From assembly GCF_009765735.1 (NCBI RefSeq), contig NZ_LMUW01000087.1, positions 1 to 56,472 on the forward strand: a stretch of 56,472 nt of DNA, written 5' to 3'. The DNA is from Xenophilus sp. L33 (lineage in GTDB: Bacteria > Pseudomonadota > Gammaproteobacteria > Burkholderiales > Burkholderiaceae_C). Position numbers and translations under genes: made by a program. Shown in pieces: positions 37,280 through 45,543 of this stretch. Position 1 is the stretch's first letter. Every line of letters begins with the position of its first letter. The notes beneath the pieces were generated by a model. It saw only the letters and a list, made by a program, of their open reading frames with translations. It did no database searches and had not been told where the DNA came from.

Positions 37280-38353
37280 TTAGCTTTTTTGGGCGACGAA
37301 CTGGCAGAGGCGCGTCAAAAGGTCGTCCTGCGCCAGCAATCGGCCGCGCGCCGCCCGGACCGTCGCCGCCCACGATTCGAGCAGCGGGAGGTCGAGCGGC
37401 GGCAGGTCGCCGCTTGCCGCCATGCCGTTCCAGGCGTGCTGGAAATCGCGTACCGGCCGCGGCGCCCCGAGCCAGTCCAGGAAGGCGTCCAGCTTGACGT
37501 GGTGGGCGTCGTCGTCCTGCGGATAGATCTGCCAGGCGAAGGGCGCGCCGGCCCAGAGCGCCCGCACCAGCGAATCCTCGCCGCGGACGAAGTTGAAGTC
37601 CGAGGCCCAGAGCAGGCGGTCGAATTCCGGCTGCGGCAGGTGCGGCAGCCAGTGGATCGCGAGCGCGCCGCGCCGGGCCGGCCCGGGCGGCAGGGCGGCA
37701 CTGGCGCGGCCGGCGGTCACCAGCAGAAGGGTCGGCTCGGGCGCCGCCTCGAACTGCGCCAGCAGCGCGGGTAGGGCGGCCGGCTCGTAGCAGAAGAGGC
37801 TCACGACCCGTTCGCCCTCCCAGTCGATGCCCTGGCGCGCCAGCCAGTCGCGGCGCTCGAAGCCTTCGCGCTCGGCGGCCAGGTCCGGCTCGCGCAGCAG
37901 CCCGCCGGTCGCGTCGGTGAAGCCGGGATAGAAGAAGTGCTTGGTCAGGCCTTCGCCCGGACCCTTGAAGACCGGCGAGGGCAGGCCGTGCAGCCGTTCG
38001 ACGTAGGGCTCGGCGGAAAGGTATTCGAGGTTGATCCAGCGATGCGAAGCGCCATCTGCCACGCGGGCCCGGGCGAAGGCGGCGACCAGCGCCGGCGCCG
38101 GATCGCAGCCGAAGGCCTCGACCAGCACGTCGGGCGCCGGTCCGGCTGCCGCCGCGTCGACCGCTGCGTCATCGCTCCAGTCCACCACTTCGACGCCTGC
38201 GTGGCCGTCCGGCGCCATCCAGGCCAGCGCCGAGCCGTCGTCGATCCACAATCGCACCCGCTCGCCGGCACCGGCGAGCGCCACCGCGAGGCGCCAGCAG
38301 ACGCCGACGTCGCCGTGGTTGTCGATCACCTTGCAGAAAATGTCCCAGCGCAT
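37280..38353 (-). CDS. earP: EF-P arginine rhamnosyltransferase EarP
   Basis: A 357-residue inverting GT-B glycosyltransferase that attaches rhamnose from dTDP-L-rhamnose to Arg32 of EF-P. The N-terminus [20 protein letters not shown] carries the two conserved aspartates (D11, D15) spaced as in characterised EarP. The donor-site [17 protein letters not shown] holds the conserved Glu. Two Rossmann-like domains are recognisable, and the length is usual. It lies 174 bases upstream of efp on the same strand. Its start is only 17 bases from the divergent uvrC start. Confidence 0.93.
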   Translation of the reverse strand: MRWDIFCKVIDNHGDVGVCWRLAVALAGAGERVRLWIDDGSALAWMAPDGHAGVEVVDWSDDAAVDAAAAGPAPDVLVEAFGCDPAPALVAAFARARVADGASHRWINLEYLSAEPYVERLHGLPSPVFKGPGEGLTKHFFYPGFTDATGGLLREPDLAAEREGFERRDWLARQGIDWEGERVVSLFCYEPAALPALLAQFEAAPEPTLLLVTAGRASAALPPGPARRGALAIHWLPHLPQPEFDRLLWASDFNFVRGEDSLVRALWAGAPFAWQIYPQDDDAHHVKLDAFLDWLGAPRPVRDFQHAWNGMAASGDLPPLDLPLLESWAATVRAARGRLLAQDDLLTRLCQFVAQKS

Positions 38354-38370
38354 CGCGGGATACTCTACAG

Positions 38371-40335
38371 ATGTCAGAAATGCATTCCGAGCAACTGCTG
38401 AGCGAAGTGGCGGCGCTGCCCCAGTTGCCCGGCGTCTACCGCTATTTCGATGCCGCCGGCGGCGTGCTCTATGTCGGCAAGGCCCGCAACCTGAAGAAGC
38501 GGGTCGCCAACTACTTCCAGAAGAACCACGGTGGCACCCGCATCGGCCACATGATCTCGAAGATCGTCCGCATGGAGACCACGGTGGTGCGCTCCGAGGC
38601 CGAGGCGCTGCTGCTCGAGAACAACCTGATCAAGACGCTCAAGCCGCGCTACAACATCCTGTTCCGCGACGACAAGAGCTACCCCTACCTGAAGATCGCC
38701 TCGCACACCTTCCCGCGGCTGGCCTACTACCGCGGCGCGACCGATCGCAAGCACCGCTACTTCGGGCCGTACCCGAGCGCCTGGTCGGTCAAGGAATCGA
38801 TCCAGCTGCTGCAGAAGGTCTTCAAGCTGCGCACCTGCGAGGACACGGTCTACGCCAACCGCACCCGGCCCTGCCTGCTCTACCAGATCAAGCGCTGCAC
38901 CGGCCCCTGCGTCGGCTACATCGAGCCGGCCGCCTATGCGCAGGACGTGGCCAATGCCGAGGCCTTCCTGATGGGCGACACCCAGGCGGTGCTGACTCAG
39001 CTCGAGGCCCGCATGATGGCCCACGCCGACAAGCTGCAGTTCGAGCAGGCGGCCGAGCTGCGCAACCAGATGTCGGCGCTCTCGCGGGTGCTGCACCAGC
39101 AGTCGGTCGAGATCGCCTCCGACAAGGACGTCGACATCCTGGCGGTCAAGGTGCAGGGCGGCCGTGCCTGCGTGAACCTGGCGATGGTGCGCGGCGGCCG
39201 GCACCTGGGCGACCGGGCCTACTTCCCGGTGCACGTGGACGACGCGGCGCAGCTTCAGATGGGGGAACAGGAAGGCGAGGGCGATGAGGACGCATCGCCG
39301 CTGTCCGACCCGGTCGAGGTCCAGGTGCTCGAAGCCTTCATCGCCCAGCACTACATCGACGTGCCGGTGCCGGCCACGCTGGTGCTGAGCGAACCGGTCG
39401 GCCGCGAGCTGATCGAGGCGGTCGCGCAGCAGGCCGGCATCCGCATCAACGCGGTCTTCAACCCGCGCGAGCAGCGCCGGCTCTGGCTCGAGATGGCCTG
39501 CAAGAACGCCAGCCTGCAACTGGCGCGCCTGCTGGCCGAGGAAGGCTCGCAGCAGGCCCGCACCCGCGCGCTGGTCGATGCGCTCGAGCTGGCGCCCGAC
39601 GACCTCGACAACTTCCGCGTCGAATGCTTCGACATCTCGCACACCGCGGGCGAGGCGACGCAGGCCTCCTGCGTGGTGTTCGAGCATCACGCGATGCAGA
39701 ACCGCGAATACCGCCGCTACAACATCGACGGCATCACGCCCGGGGACGACTACGCCGCCATGCGCCAGGTGCTGCTGCGCCGCTACGGCAAGCTGGCCGA
39801 GGCGATGGCCGCCGAGACCGATGCGCCCACCGTCGGCGATGCCGGCGGCGTCGGCACCGACGCGCCGCAGGGCACGCGCTCGGCCCGCATGCCGGAGCTG
39901 GTGCTGGTCGACGGCGGCAAGGGCCAGGTGTCGATGGCGCGCGAGGTGTTCAGCGAGCTGGGCCTGCCGCTGTCGCTGATCGTCGGGGTCGAGAAGGGCG
40001 AGGGCCGCAAGGTCGGGCTGGAAGAACTGGTCTTCGCCGACGGCCGCGAGAAGGTCTACCTCGGCAAGGACTCCGCCGCCCTGATGCTGGTGGCGCAGAT
40101 CCGCGACGAGGCCCATCGCTTCGCGATCACCGGCATGCGCGCCAAGCGGGCCAAGGTGCGGGTCGGCGGCAGCCAGCTCGAAGACATTCCGGGCATCGGG
40201 CCGAAGCGCCGGGCGCGCCTGCTGCAGCGCTTCGGCGGCATTCGCGGCGTGGCGGCGGCGAGCGTGGAGGACATCGCGTCGGTCGACGGCATCGCCTCCG
40301 ACCTGGCCGAGGAAATCTACAAGGCGCTTCATTGA
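38371..40335 (+). CDS. uvrC: Excinuclease ABC subunit C
   Basis: A 654-residue UvrC, which makes both incisions in nucleotide excision repair. The GIY-YIG nuclease domain starts near residue 20 ([20 protein letters not shown]). The UVR motif for UvrB contact is near 220 ([17 protein letters not shown]). The RNase H-like domain holds ECFDISHT, and two helix-hairpin-helix motifs end the protein ([26 protein letters not shown]). An Ala/Gly/Thr-rich insert near residue 480-510 precedes [18 protein letters not shown] at 38380 is an alternative start. Confidence 0.96.
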   Translation: MSEMHSEQLLSEVAALPQLPGVYRYFDAAGGVLYVGKARNLKKRVANYFQKNHGGTRIGHMISKIVRMETTVVRSEAEALLLENNLIKTLKPRYNILFRDDKSYPYLKIASHTFPRLAYYRGATDRKHRYFGPYPSAWSVKESIQLLQKVFKLRTCEDTVYANRTRPCLLYQIKRCTGPCVGYIEPAAYAQDVANAEAFLMGDTQAVLTQLEARMMAHADKLQFEQAAELRNQMSALSRVLHQQSVEIASDKDVDILAVKVQGGRACVNLAMVRGGRHLGDRAYFPVHVDDAAQLQMGEQEGEGDEDASPLSDPVEVQVLEAFIAQHYIDVPVPATLVLSEPVGRELIEAVAQQAGIRINAVFNPREQRRLWLEMACKNASLQLARLLAEEGSQQARTRALVDALELAPDDLDNFRVECFDISHTAGEATQASCVVFEHHAMQNREYRRYNIDGITPGDDYAAMRQVLLRRYGKLAEAMAAETDAPTVGDAGGVGTDAPQGTRSARMPELVLVDGGKGQVSMAREVFSELGLPLSLIVGVEKGEGRKVGLEELVFADGREKVYLGKDSAALMLVAQIRDEAHRFAITGMRAKRAKVRVGGSQLEDIPGIGPKRRARLLQRFGGIRGVAAASVEDIASVDGIASDLAEEIYKALH

Positions 40336-40382
40336 AGTCGACCGACATGGCGGCCCGATCCGCCATGACACAATCGCCCGCA

Positions 40383-40949
40383 ATGTTCTGGACCCTGCCA
40401 ACGATCATGACCTGGACGCGCATCGTCGCGATCCCGCTGATCGTGGGCGTGTTCTACCTTCCGTTGGCCGAGCCGATGCGCAACCTGATCGCCACGGTGA
40501 TGTTCATCGTCTTCGCGGCCACCGACTGGCTCGACGGCTACCTGGCGCGCAAGCTCAACCAGACCTCGGCCTTCGGCGCCTTCCTCGATCCGGTGGCCGA
40601 CAAGTTCCTGGTCTGCGCCTCGCTGCTGGTGCTGGTGCACCTCAACCGCGCCGACGTCTTCGTCGCCCTGATCATCATCGGGCGCGAGATCGCCATCTCC
40701 GCGCTGCGCGAGTGGATGGCGCAGATCGGCGCCTCCAAGAGCGTGGCGGTGCACATGGTGGGCAAGATCAAGACCGTGGTGCAGATGGTCGCGATCCCCT
40801 TCCTGCTCTTCAACGGCATGCTCTTCGGCCGCATCGACACCGGCGTCTGGGGCGAGTGGCTGATCTGGGTCTCGGCGGTGCTCACCGTCTGGTCGATGGT
40901 CTATTACCTGCAAAAGGCCATTCCCGAGATCCGGGCCCGCGCGCGATGA
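40383..40949 (+). CDS. pgsA: CDP-diacylglycerol-glycerol-3-phosphate 3-phosphatidyltransferase
   Basis: A 188-residue inner-membrane enzyme that makes phosphatidylglycerol phosphate, the committed step to phosphatidylglycerol and cardiolipin. The CDP-alcohol phosphatidyltransferase signature is complete: DWLDGYLARKLNQTSAFGAFLDPVADK. Four or more helices surround it. The start MFWTLPTIMTWTRI is the usual one; in-frame ATGs at 40347 and 40365 are less likely. It follows uvrC after 47 bases, the common uvrC-pgsA order. Confidence 0.94.
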   Translation: MFWTLPTIMTWTRIVAIPLIVGVFYLPLAEPMRNLIATVMFIVFAATDWLDGYLARKLNQTSAFGAFLDPVADKFLVCASLLVLVHLNRADVFVALIIIGREIAISALREWMAQIGASKSVAVHMVGKIKTVVQMVAIPFLLFNGMLFGRIDTGVWGEWLIWVSAVLTVWSMVYYLQKAIPEIRARAR

Positions 40950-41827
40950 CGGCTTCGGCCACGGCCGGCTCGTCGGGCTGGTTCCGCGCGATGCCCGCGG
41001 TCTTCGTGGTCATCTGGAGCACCGGCTTCATCGTGGCGCGATTCGGCATGCCCTTCGCGCCGCCGCTCAAGTTCCTGGCGGTGCGCTATGCGCTGTCCTT
41101 CCTGTGCTTCCTCGCCTGGATCCGCATGGCGCGCGTCGCCTGGCCGCGCGATCGCATGCAATGGCTGCACCTGTCGGTCACCGGCGTGCTGATGCAGGCC
41201 GGCTACCTCGGCGGCGTCTGGGCCGCGGTGCGCGCCGGCATGGGCTCCGGGCTGGTCGCGCTGCTGGTCGGCATCCAGCCGGTGCTGACCGCGATCTGGC
41301 TGTCGATGCGCGGCGGCAGCATCTCGCGGCGCCAATGGGCGGGGCTCTTCCTGGGCTTCGCCGGGCTGGTGCTGGTGGTGCTGCGCAAGCTGCAGCAAGG
41401 CGGCGAGGTCAACGCGCTGACGATGAGCCTGGCCTTGCTGGCGCTGCTGTCGATCACCGCCGGCACGCTCTACCAGAAGCGCTGGCTCGCGCCCTGCGAC
41501 GTCCGCAGCGCCAGCGCGATCCAGTTGGCCGCCGCGCTGATCGTGACGCTGCCCTTCACGTTGCTGGAGCCGGAGGCCATCCAGTGGAACCTGGCCTCGG
41601 GCGGCGCGATGGCCTGGTCGGTGCTGGCACTGTCGCTCGGCGCCAATTCGCTGCTCTATCTGCTGATCCAGCGCGGCACCGCGACCGCGGTCACCAGCCT
41701 GCTCTACCTGGTGCCGCCGACCACCGCGGTGATGGCCTGGCTGCTGTTCGCCGAGCCGATCACCGCGCTGACCGTGGCCGGCATCGCGATCACGGTCGTC
41801 GGCGTGAGCCTCGTGGTGCGGCAGTAG
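40946..41827 (+). CDS. EamA/DMT-family transporter
   Basis: A 293-residue drug/metabolite transporter with ten predicted helices in two EamA repeats. The first repeat begins PAVFVVIWSTGFIVARFGMP and ends LGFAGLVLVVLR; the second ends TALTVAGIAITVVGVSLVVRQ. The family moves amino acids, nucleobases and other metabolites; the substrate is unknown. Its ATG overlaps the pgsA stop (ATGA). The 3' end overlaps the convergent LysR gene by 38 bases. Confidence 0.85.
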   Translation: MTASATAGSSGWFRAMPAVFVVIWSTGFIVARFGMPFAPPLKFLAVRYALSFLCFLAWIRMARVAWPRDRMQWLHLSVTGVLMQAGYLGGVWAAVRAGMGSGLVALLVGIQPVLTAIWLSMRGGSISRRQWAGLFLGFAGLVLVVLRKLQQGGEVNALTMSLALLALLSITAGTLYQKRWLAPCDVRSASAIQLAAALIVTLPFTLLEPEAIQWNLASGGAMAWSVLALSLGANSLLYLLIQRGTATAVTSLLYLVPPTTAVMAWLLFAEPITALTVAGIAITVVGVSLVVRQ

Positions 41828-42800
41828 CGGCAGTAGCGGTCTTGACCGGCCTGGCGGGCGCCGCCGGCGCGGCCGCGGCGGTCCACGGCGAATCGCGGAA
41901 GCGCTCGGCCAGGAAGTCGATCAAGAGGCGCACCCGGCGCGGCGTCTTCGGCCGCCAGGGCGCGACCCACTGGATGTCGGCGTCCGGCATCGACCACTGC
42001 GGCAGCACCCGCAGCAGTTCGCCCGAGGCCAGCAGCGGCGCGATGTCCCAGAGGCTGCGCAGCATGATGCCGCGACCGGCCAGGCACCAGTCGCGCACCA
42101 TCTCGCCCGAGTTGCTGGCGAGCGGCCCCTGCACCCGCACCCGCGCGACGGACGAGTCGCGCGCATGGCGCAAGGTCCAGAGCGTGCCGTCGCGCTCGCT
42201 GCCGTCGCCGTTCTCGCTGGCCACCAGGCAGTCGTGGGCGGCCAGCGCGGCGACGTCGAACGGCAGGCCGCGGCGCTCGACATAGGCCGGGCTGGCGGCC
42301 AGCACGCGCTGGTTGCGGGCCAGCCGCCGGCTGATCCATTCGCTGTCGTGGCGGCGCTGCGGCGCGAACAGCCAGACCGCGCCGTCGATGCCCTCGGGGC
42401 CCAGCTCGGGCAGCTTCTCGGTGAGGCTGAGCTGGATCGACAGGCCCGGGTGTCGCTCGGCGAAGGCGCCCAGCGCCGGCCCGACCCAGCGGCGGCCGAA
42501 GCCGAAGGGCGCCACCAGCCGGATGCTGCCCTGCAGCGCCGTCTGGCGTTCGCCAAGTTCGTTCTCCAGCGCCGCGAAGCCCGCCAACAGCGTCTGCGCA
42601 TGCTGGAACACGGTCTCGCCCTCGGCGGTCGCGCTGAGCCGGCGCGTGGTGCGGTCGAAGAGCCGCTGGCCCAGGCTGGCTTCCAGCGCGCCGAGCCGCT
42701 TGGTCACGACCGAAGGCACGACGTTCAGGGCCTGCGCGGCGCCGGCCAGGCTGCCGCGCAGGTGGATCGCGCTCACCAGTTCGAGGTCGCCGCGGTTCAT
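41790..42800 (-). CDS. LysR-family transcriptional regulator
   Basis: A 336-residue LysR regulator. The winged helix-turn-helix covers residues 1-60 (LVSAIHLRGSLAGAAQALNV, RLFDRTTRRLSATAEG) and the effector domain follows (IRLVAPFGFGRRWVGPALGAF). A tail of about 30 residues rich in Ala/Pro/Arg overlaps the EamA gene. It is divergent from the dehalogenase-like hydrolase and dehydrogenase genes, the probable targets. A tartrate/malate-related or haloacid inducer is possible but not shown. Confidence 0.87.
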   Translation of the reverse strand: MNRGDLELVSAIHLRGSLAGAAQALNVVPSVVTKRLGALEASLGQRLFDRTTRRLSATAEGETVFQHAQTLLAGFAALENELGERQTALQGSIRLVAPFGFGRRWVGPALGAFAERHPGLSIQLSLTEKLPELGPEGIDGAVWLFAPQRRHDSEWISRRLARNQRVLAASPAYVERRGLPFDVAALAAHDCLVASENGDGSERDGTLWTLRHARDSSVARVRVQGPLASNSGEMVRDWCLAGRGIMLRSLWDIAPLLASGELLRVLPQWSMPDADIQWVAPWRPKTPRRVRLLIDFLAERFRDSPWTAAAAPAAPARPVKTATAATAAPRGSRRRP

Positions 42801-42880
42801 TCGATTGCTGCCGTTTCGGAAAGTATGAATTGGCTCATTGTTGCTTGATGGAGCGCAGGGCGCAACGCACAATCAACGCC

Positions 42881-43783
42881 ATGTCCAGTGCCATGTTCAG
42901 CGGCTTCACTCCCTTCGACCTGTCGCGCGACGGCGTCCGCCTGCACGGCCGCATCGGCGGCCAGGGCGAACCGCTGCTGCTGCTGCACGGCCATCCGCAG
43001 ACCCATGCGAACTGGCACCGCGTGGCGCCCACGCTCGCCGCGCACTTCACCGTGGTGCTGCTCGACCTGCGCGGCTACGGCGACTCCGGGCGGCCGACCT
43101 CCGACGGCACGCACCAGGCCTATTCCAAGCGCGAGATGGCGCTCGATGCCATGGCCGCCATGCGCCACCACGGCTTCGAGCGCTTCGGCGTGCTGGCCCA
43201 CGACCGCGGTGCACGGGTCGCGCATCGGCTGGCCGCGGACCATCCGGCGGCGGTCGACCGGCTGCTGCTGCTCGACATCGCGCCGACGCTGGCGATGTAC
43301 GAGAACACCACCGAAGCCTTCGCCCGCGCCTACTGGCACTGGTTCTTCCTGATCCAGCCGCCGCCGCTGCCCGAGGCGCTGATCGAGTCCGACCCGGTGC
43401 GCTACATCCGCAGCGTCATGGGCGGCCGCCATGCCGGGCTCGCGCCTTTCGCGCCCGAGGCCATGGCCGAATACGAACGCTGCATCGCGATCGAAGGCAG
43501 CGCCCAGGCCATCTGCGAGGACTACCGCGCGTCCGCCGGCATCGACCTCGTGCACGACCGCGAGGACATCGCCGCCGGCCGCCGGCTGGCCCAGCCGCTG
43601 CGCGTGCTGTGGGGCGAGCACGGCGCGGTCGGCCGCTCCTTCGACGTGCTGGCGCTGTGGCGCGAGCGCGCCGACGCGGTGAGCGGCCGGGCCTTGCCCT
43701 GCGGCCACTACATTCCCGAGGAAGCGCCGCGCGAGCTGCTCGCCGAGGCGCTGGCTTTCTTCCACTCTCCATCAAGGACCTGA
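42881..43783 (+). CDS. Alpha/beta hydrolase, fluoroacetate/haloacetate dehalogenase-like
   Basis: A 300-residue alpha/beta hydrolase with the residues known from fluoroacetate dehalogenase. The nucleophile is D108 in HDRGAR, followed by the substrate-carboxylate arginines R109 and R112. The acid D132 is in LDIAPT and the catalytic H276 in CGHYIPEE. The halide pocket is H153-W154 in YWHWFF, plus Y215 in CEDYRA. GHPQTH and RGYGDSG match the family. It is three bases upstream of the dehydrogenase, so the two form an operon. Activity on haloacetates is inference; related epoxide hydrolases lack the HW/Y set. Confidence 0.8.
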   Translation: MSSAMFSGFTPFDLSRDGVRLHGRIGGQGEPLLLLHGHPQTHANWHRVAPTLAAHFTVVLLDLRGYGDSGRPTSDGTHQAYSKREMALDAMAAMRHHGFERFGVLAHDRGARVAHRLAADHPAAVDRLLLLDIAPTLAMYENTTEAFARAYWHWFFLIQPPPLPEALIESDPVRYIRSVMGGRHAGLAPFAPEAMAEYERCIAIEGSAQAICEDYRASAGIDLVHDREDIAAGRRLAQPLRVLWGEHGAVGRSFDVLALWRERADAVSGRALPCGHYIPEEAPRELLAEALAFFHSPSRT

Positions 43784-43786
43784 GAC

Positions 43787-44872
43787 ATGAGCACCCATCG
43801 CATCGCAGTCATCGCCGGCGACGGCATCGGCAAGGAAACCATGCCCGAGGGCCTGCGGGTGCTCGACGCCGCGGCCCGCAAGTTCGGCATCGACCTGAAG
43901 TTCGACCACTTCGACTTCTCCAGCTGGGACTACTGCGAGAAGCACGGCAAGATGCTGCCCGACGACTGGAAGGACCAGATCGGCGGCCACGACGCGATCT
44001 ACTTCGGCGCCGTCGGCTGGCCCGAGAAGATCCCCGACCATGTCTCGCTGTGGGGTTCGCTGCTGCTGTTCCGCCGCGAATTCGACCAGTACATCAACCT
44101 GCGGCCGGCGCGCCTGATGCCGGGCATCGTGGCGCCGGTGGTGCGGCGCGACGGCTCGCCGCGCCAGCCCGGCGAGATCGACATGTACATCGTGCGCGAG
44201 AACACCGAAGGCGAATACTCGAGCATCGGCGGGCGCATGTACGAAGGCACGCCGCGCGAGATCGTGGTGCAGGAAACCGTGATGTCGCGCATCGGCGTCG
44301 ACCGCGTGCTGAAGTTCGCCTTCGAGCTGGCGCAGTCGCGCCCTAAGAAGCACCTCACCAGCGCCACCAAGTCCAACGGCATCTCGATCACCATGCCCTA
44401 CTGGGACGAACGGGTCGCGGCCATGGCGAAGAACTACCCCGGCATCACGCTCGACAAGTTCCACATCGACATCCTCACCGCGCACTTCGTGCAGCGGCCC
44501 GACTTCTTCGACGTGGTGGTGGCCAGCAACCTCTTCGGCGACATCCTGTCGGACCTCGGCCCGGCCTGCACCGGCACCATCGGCATCGCGCCGAGTGCCA
44601 ACCTCAACCCCGAGCGCACCACGCCTTCGCTGTTCGAGCCGGTGCACGGGTCGGCGCCCGACATCGCCGGCAAGGGCATCGCGAATCCGATCGGCCAGAT
44701 CTGGTGCGGCGCGATGATGCTCGAGTTCCTCGGCCACAAGGAGGCGCACGACGCGGTGCTGGCCGCGATCGAGAAGGTGCTCGCGCCCGGCAGCGACGCG
44801 CCCCGCACGCCCGACATCGGTGGCCGTGCATCGACCGGCGACCTCGGCCGCGCCATCGCCGAGGCGCTCTGA
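43787..44872 (+). CDS. Tartrate/D-malate dehydrogenase (isopropylmalate dehydrogenase family)
   Basis: A 361-residue beta-decarboxylating dehydrogenase of the TtuC/DmlA group. The N-terminal RIAVIAGDGIGKETMPEGL is the family start. Substrate and metal residues are in LWGSLLLFRREFDQYINLRP, YIVRENTEGEYSS and NLFGDILSDLGPACTGTIG. NAD specificity is suggested by HGSAPDIAGKGIANPIG. It oxidises tartrate, D-malate or 3-isopropylmalate-like acids, usually with decarboxylation. It shares a transcript with the dehalogenase-like hydrolase. Confidence 0.87.
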   Translation: MSTHRIAVIAGDGIGKETMPEGLRVLDAAARKFGIDLKFDHFDFSSWDYCEKHGKMLPDDWKDQIGGHDAIYFGAVGWPEKIPDHVSLWGSLLLFRREFDQYINLRPARLMPGIVAPVVRRDGSPRQPGEIDMYIVRENTEGEYSSIGGRMYEGTPREIVVQETVMSRIGVDRVLKFAFELAQSRPKKHLTSATKSNGISITMPYWDERVAAMAKNYPGITLDKFHIDILTAHFVQRPDFFDVVVASNLFGDILSDLGPACTGTIGIAPSANLNPERTTPSLFEPVHGSAPDIAGKGIANPIGQIWCGAMMLEFLGHKEAHDAVLAAIEKVLAPGSDAPRTPDIGGRASTGDLGRAIAEAL

Positions 44873-44937
44873 AAAACGGTTCTCGAAAAGCCCTTTAAAA
44901 TCGCGCCCCTCGCTGGCGGCCAGGGGCATGCGTCGTA

Positions 44938-44966
44938 TTGACACCCCCGGGACCAGTGGTTGTAAT
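44938..44966 (+). promoter_or_regulatory. Strong sigma-70 promoter for hupB
   Basis: Perfect -35 TTGACA (44938-44943), a 17-base spacer and -10 TGTAAT (44961-44966). The start would lie near 44973, giving a leader of about 128 bases before the GTG start of hupB. It is one of the best promoter matches in the window, as expected for an abundant DNA-binding protein. Confidence 0.8.
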
Positions 44967-45021
44967 CCTTGTCGGCAGCGCGCTGCCGGCGCGTCAGAAC
45001 TGCCTTCCACGTTTTCTGTCA

Positions 45022-45051
45022 CCCACCCCCGCGGCGGCGTCGCGGGGTGGG
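45022..45051 (+). other. Stable hairpin in the hupB 5' leader
   Basis: CCCACCCC and GGGGTGGG pair over eight bases, continued after one bulged C by GCG and CGC, with a seven-base loop. No T-run follows on either strand, so it is not a simple intrinsic terminator. It lies about 50 bases before the hupB start and could stabilise the mRNA or control translation. Confidence 0.55.
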
Positions 45052-45100
45052 CGCAGCGTCTGACGCCACTGATCAACAATTTTTTCTACAAGGGGCCCTT

Positions 45101-45373
45101 GTGAACAAGACCGAACTGATTGAGCACATCGCAAAGAACGCCGACATCTCCAAGGCCGCGGCCACCCGCGCACTCGAATCCACCATCGGCGCCATTCGGA
45201 CCACGCTCAAGAAGGGCGGTTCGGTCTCGCTCGTCGGTTTCGGTACTTTCGCGGTCGGCAAACGGGCGGCGCGCACCGGCCGGAATCCGCGCACCGGCGA
45301 CGCGATTAAAATCAAGGCCGCCAAGATCCCGAAGTTCCGTCCTGGCAAGGCGCTCAAAGACGCGCTGAACTGA
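45101..45373 (+). CDS. hupB: DNA-binding protein HU
   Basis: A 90-residue HU-family histone-like protein. The N-terminal helices read [20 protein letters not shown]. The dimer core [20 protein letters not shown] leads into the DNA-binding arm with [20 protein letters not shown], ending in [11 protein letters not shown]. It bends and compacts DNA. It starts with GTG after AAGGGG. The start codon lies within an ACAAGGG-G-CCCTTGT inverted repeat. The tRNA-Val gene follows 16 bases after the stop and is probably cotranscribed. Confidence 0.95.
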   Translation: MNKTELIEHIAKNADISKAAATRALESTIGAIRTTLKKGGSVSLVGFGTFAVGKRAARTGRNPRTGDAIKIKAAKIPKFRPGKALKDALN

Positions 45374-45389
45374 GACATTGTCCGCAGTG

Positions 45390-45465
45390 GGGTGCTTAGC
45401 TCAGCTGGTAGAGCGGCGCCTTTACACGGCGTAGGTCGGGGGTTCGAGCCCCTCAGCACCCACCA
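45390..45465 (+). tRNA. tRNA-Val (anticodon TAC)
   Basis: A 76-base cloverleaf with an acceptor stem GGGTGCT/AGCACCC, D-loop AGCTCAGCTGGTAGAGC, anticodon loop TTTACAC giving TAC, T-arm GGGGGTTCGAGCCCC and an encoded 3' ACCA. It lies between hupB and ppiD and is followed by a terminator. Confidence 0.97.
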
Positions 45466-45475
45466 CCACTGATGC

Positions 45476-45505
45476 AAAGGCGAACTGGACGGTTCGCCTT
45501 TTTTG
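45476..45505 (+). terminator. Rho-independent terminator after hupB-tRNA-Val
   Basis: AAAGGCGAAC and GTTCGCCTTT form a 10-bp stem with a TGGACG loop, followed by a run of T. It separates the hupB-tRNA-Val transcript from ppiD. Confidence 0.88.
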
Positions 45506-45543
45506 TTGCCGCGTCGATTCGCGTTCCATAGAGAGTTGAAAGC

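Noticed and set aside
41815..41842. Short tandem repeat GCGGCAGTA near the end of the EamA gene
   Set aside because: Only about two copies; it lies in the overlap of two coding ends and needs no special explanation.
45461..45470. CCACCACCA after tRNA-Val as an attachment-site duplication
   Set aside because: It is the tRNA CCA end plus a few similar bases. No integrase gene or second tRNA fragment is in the window.
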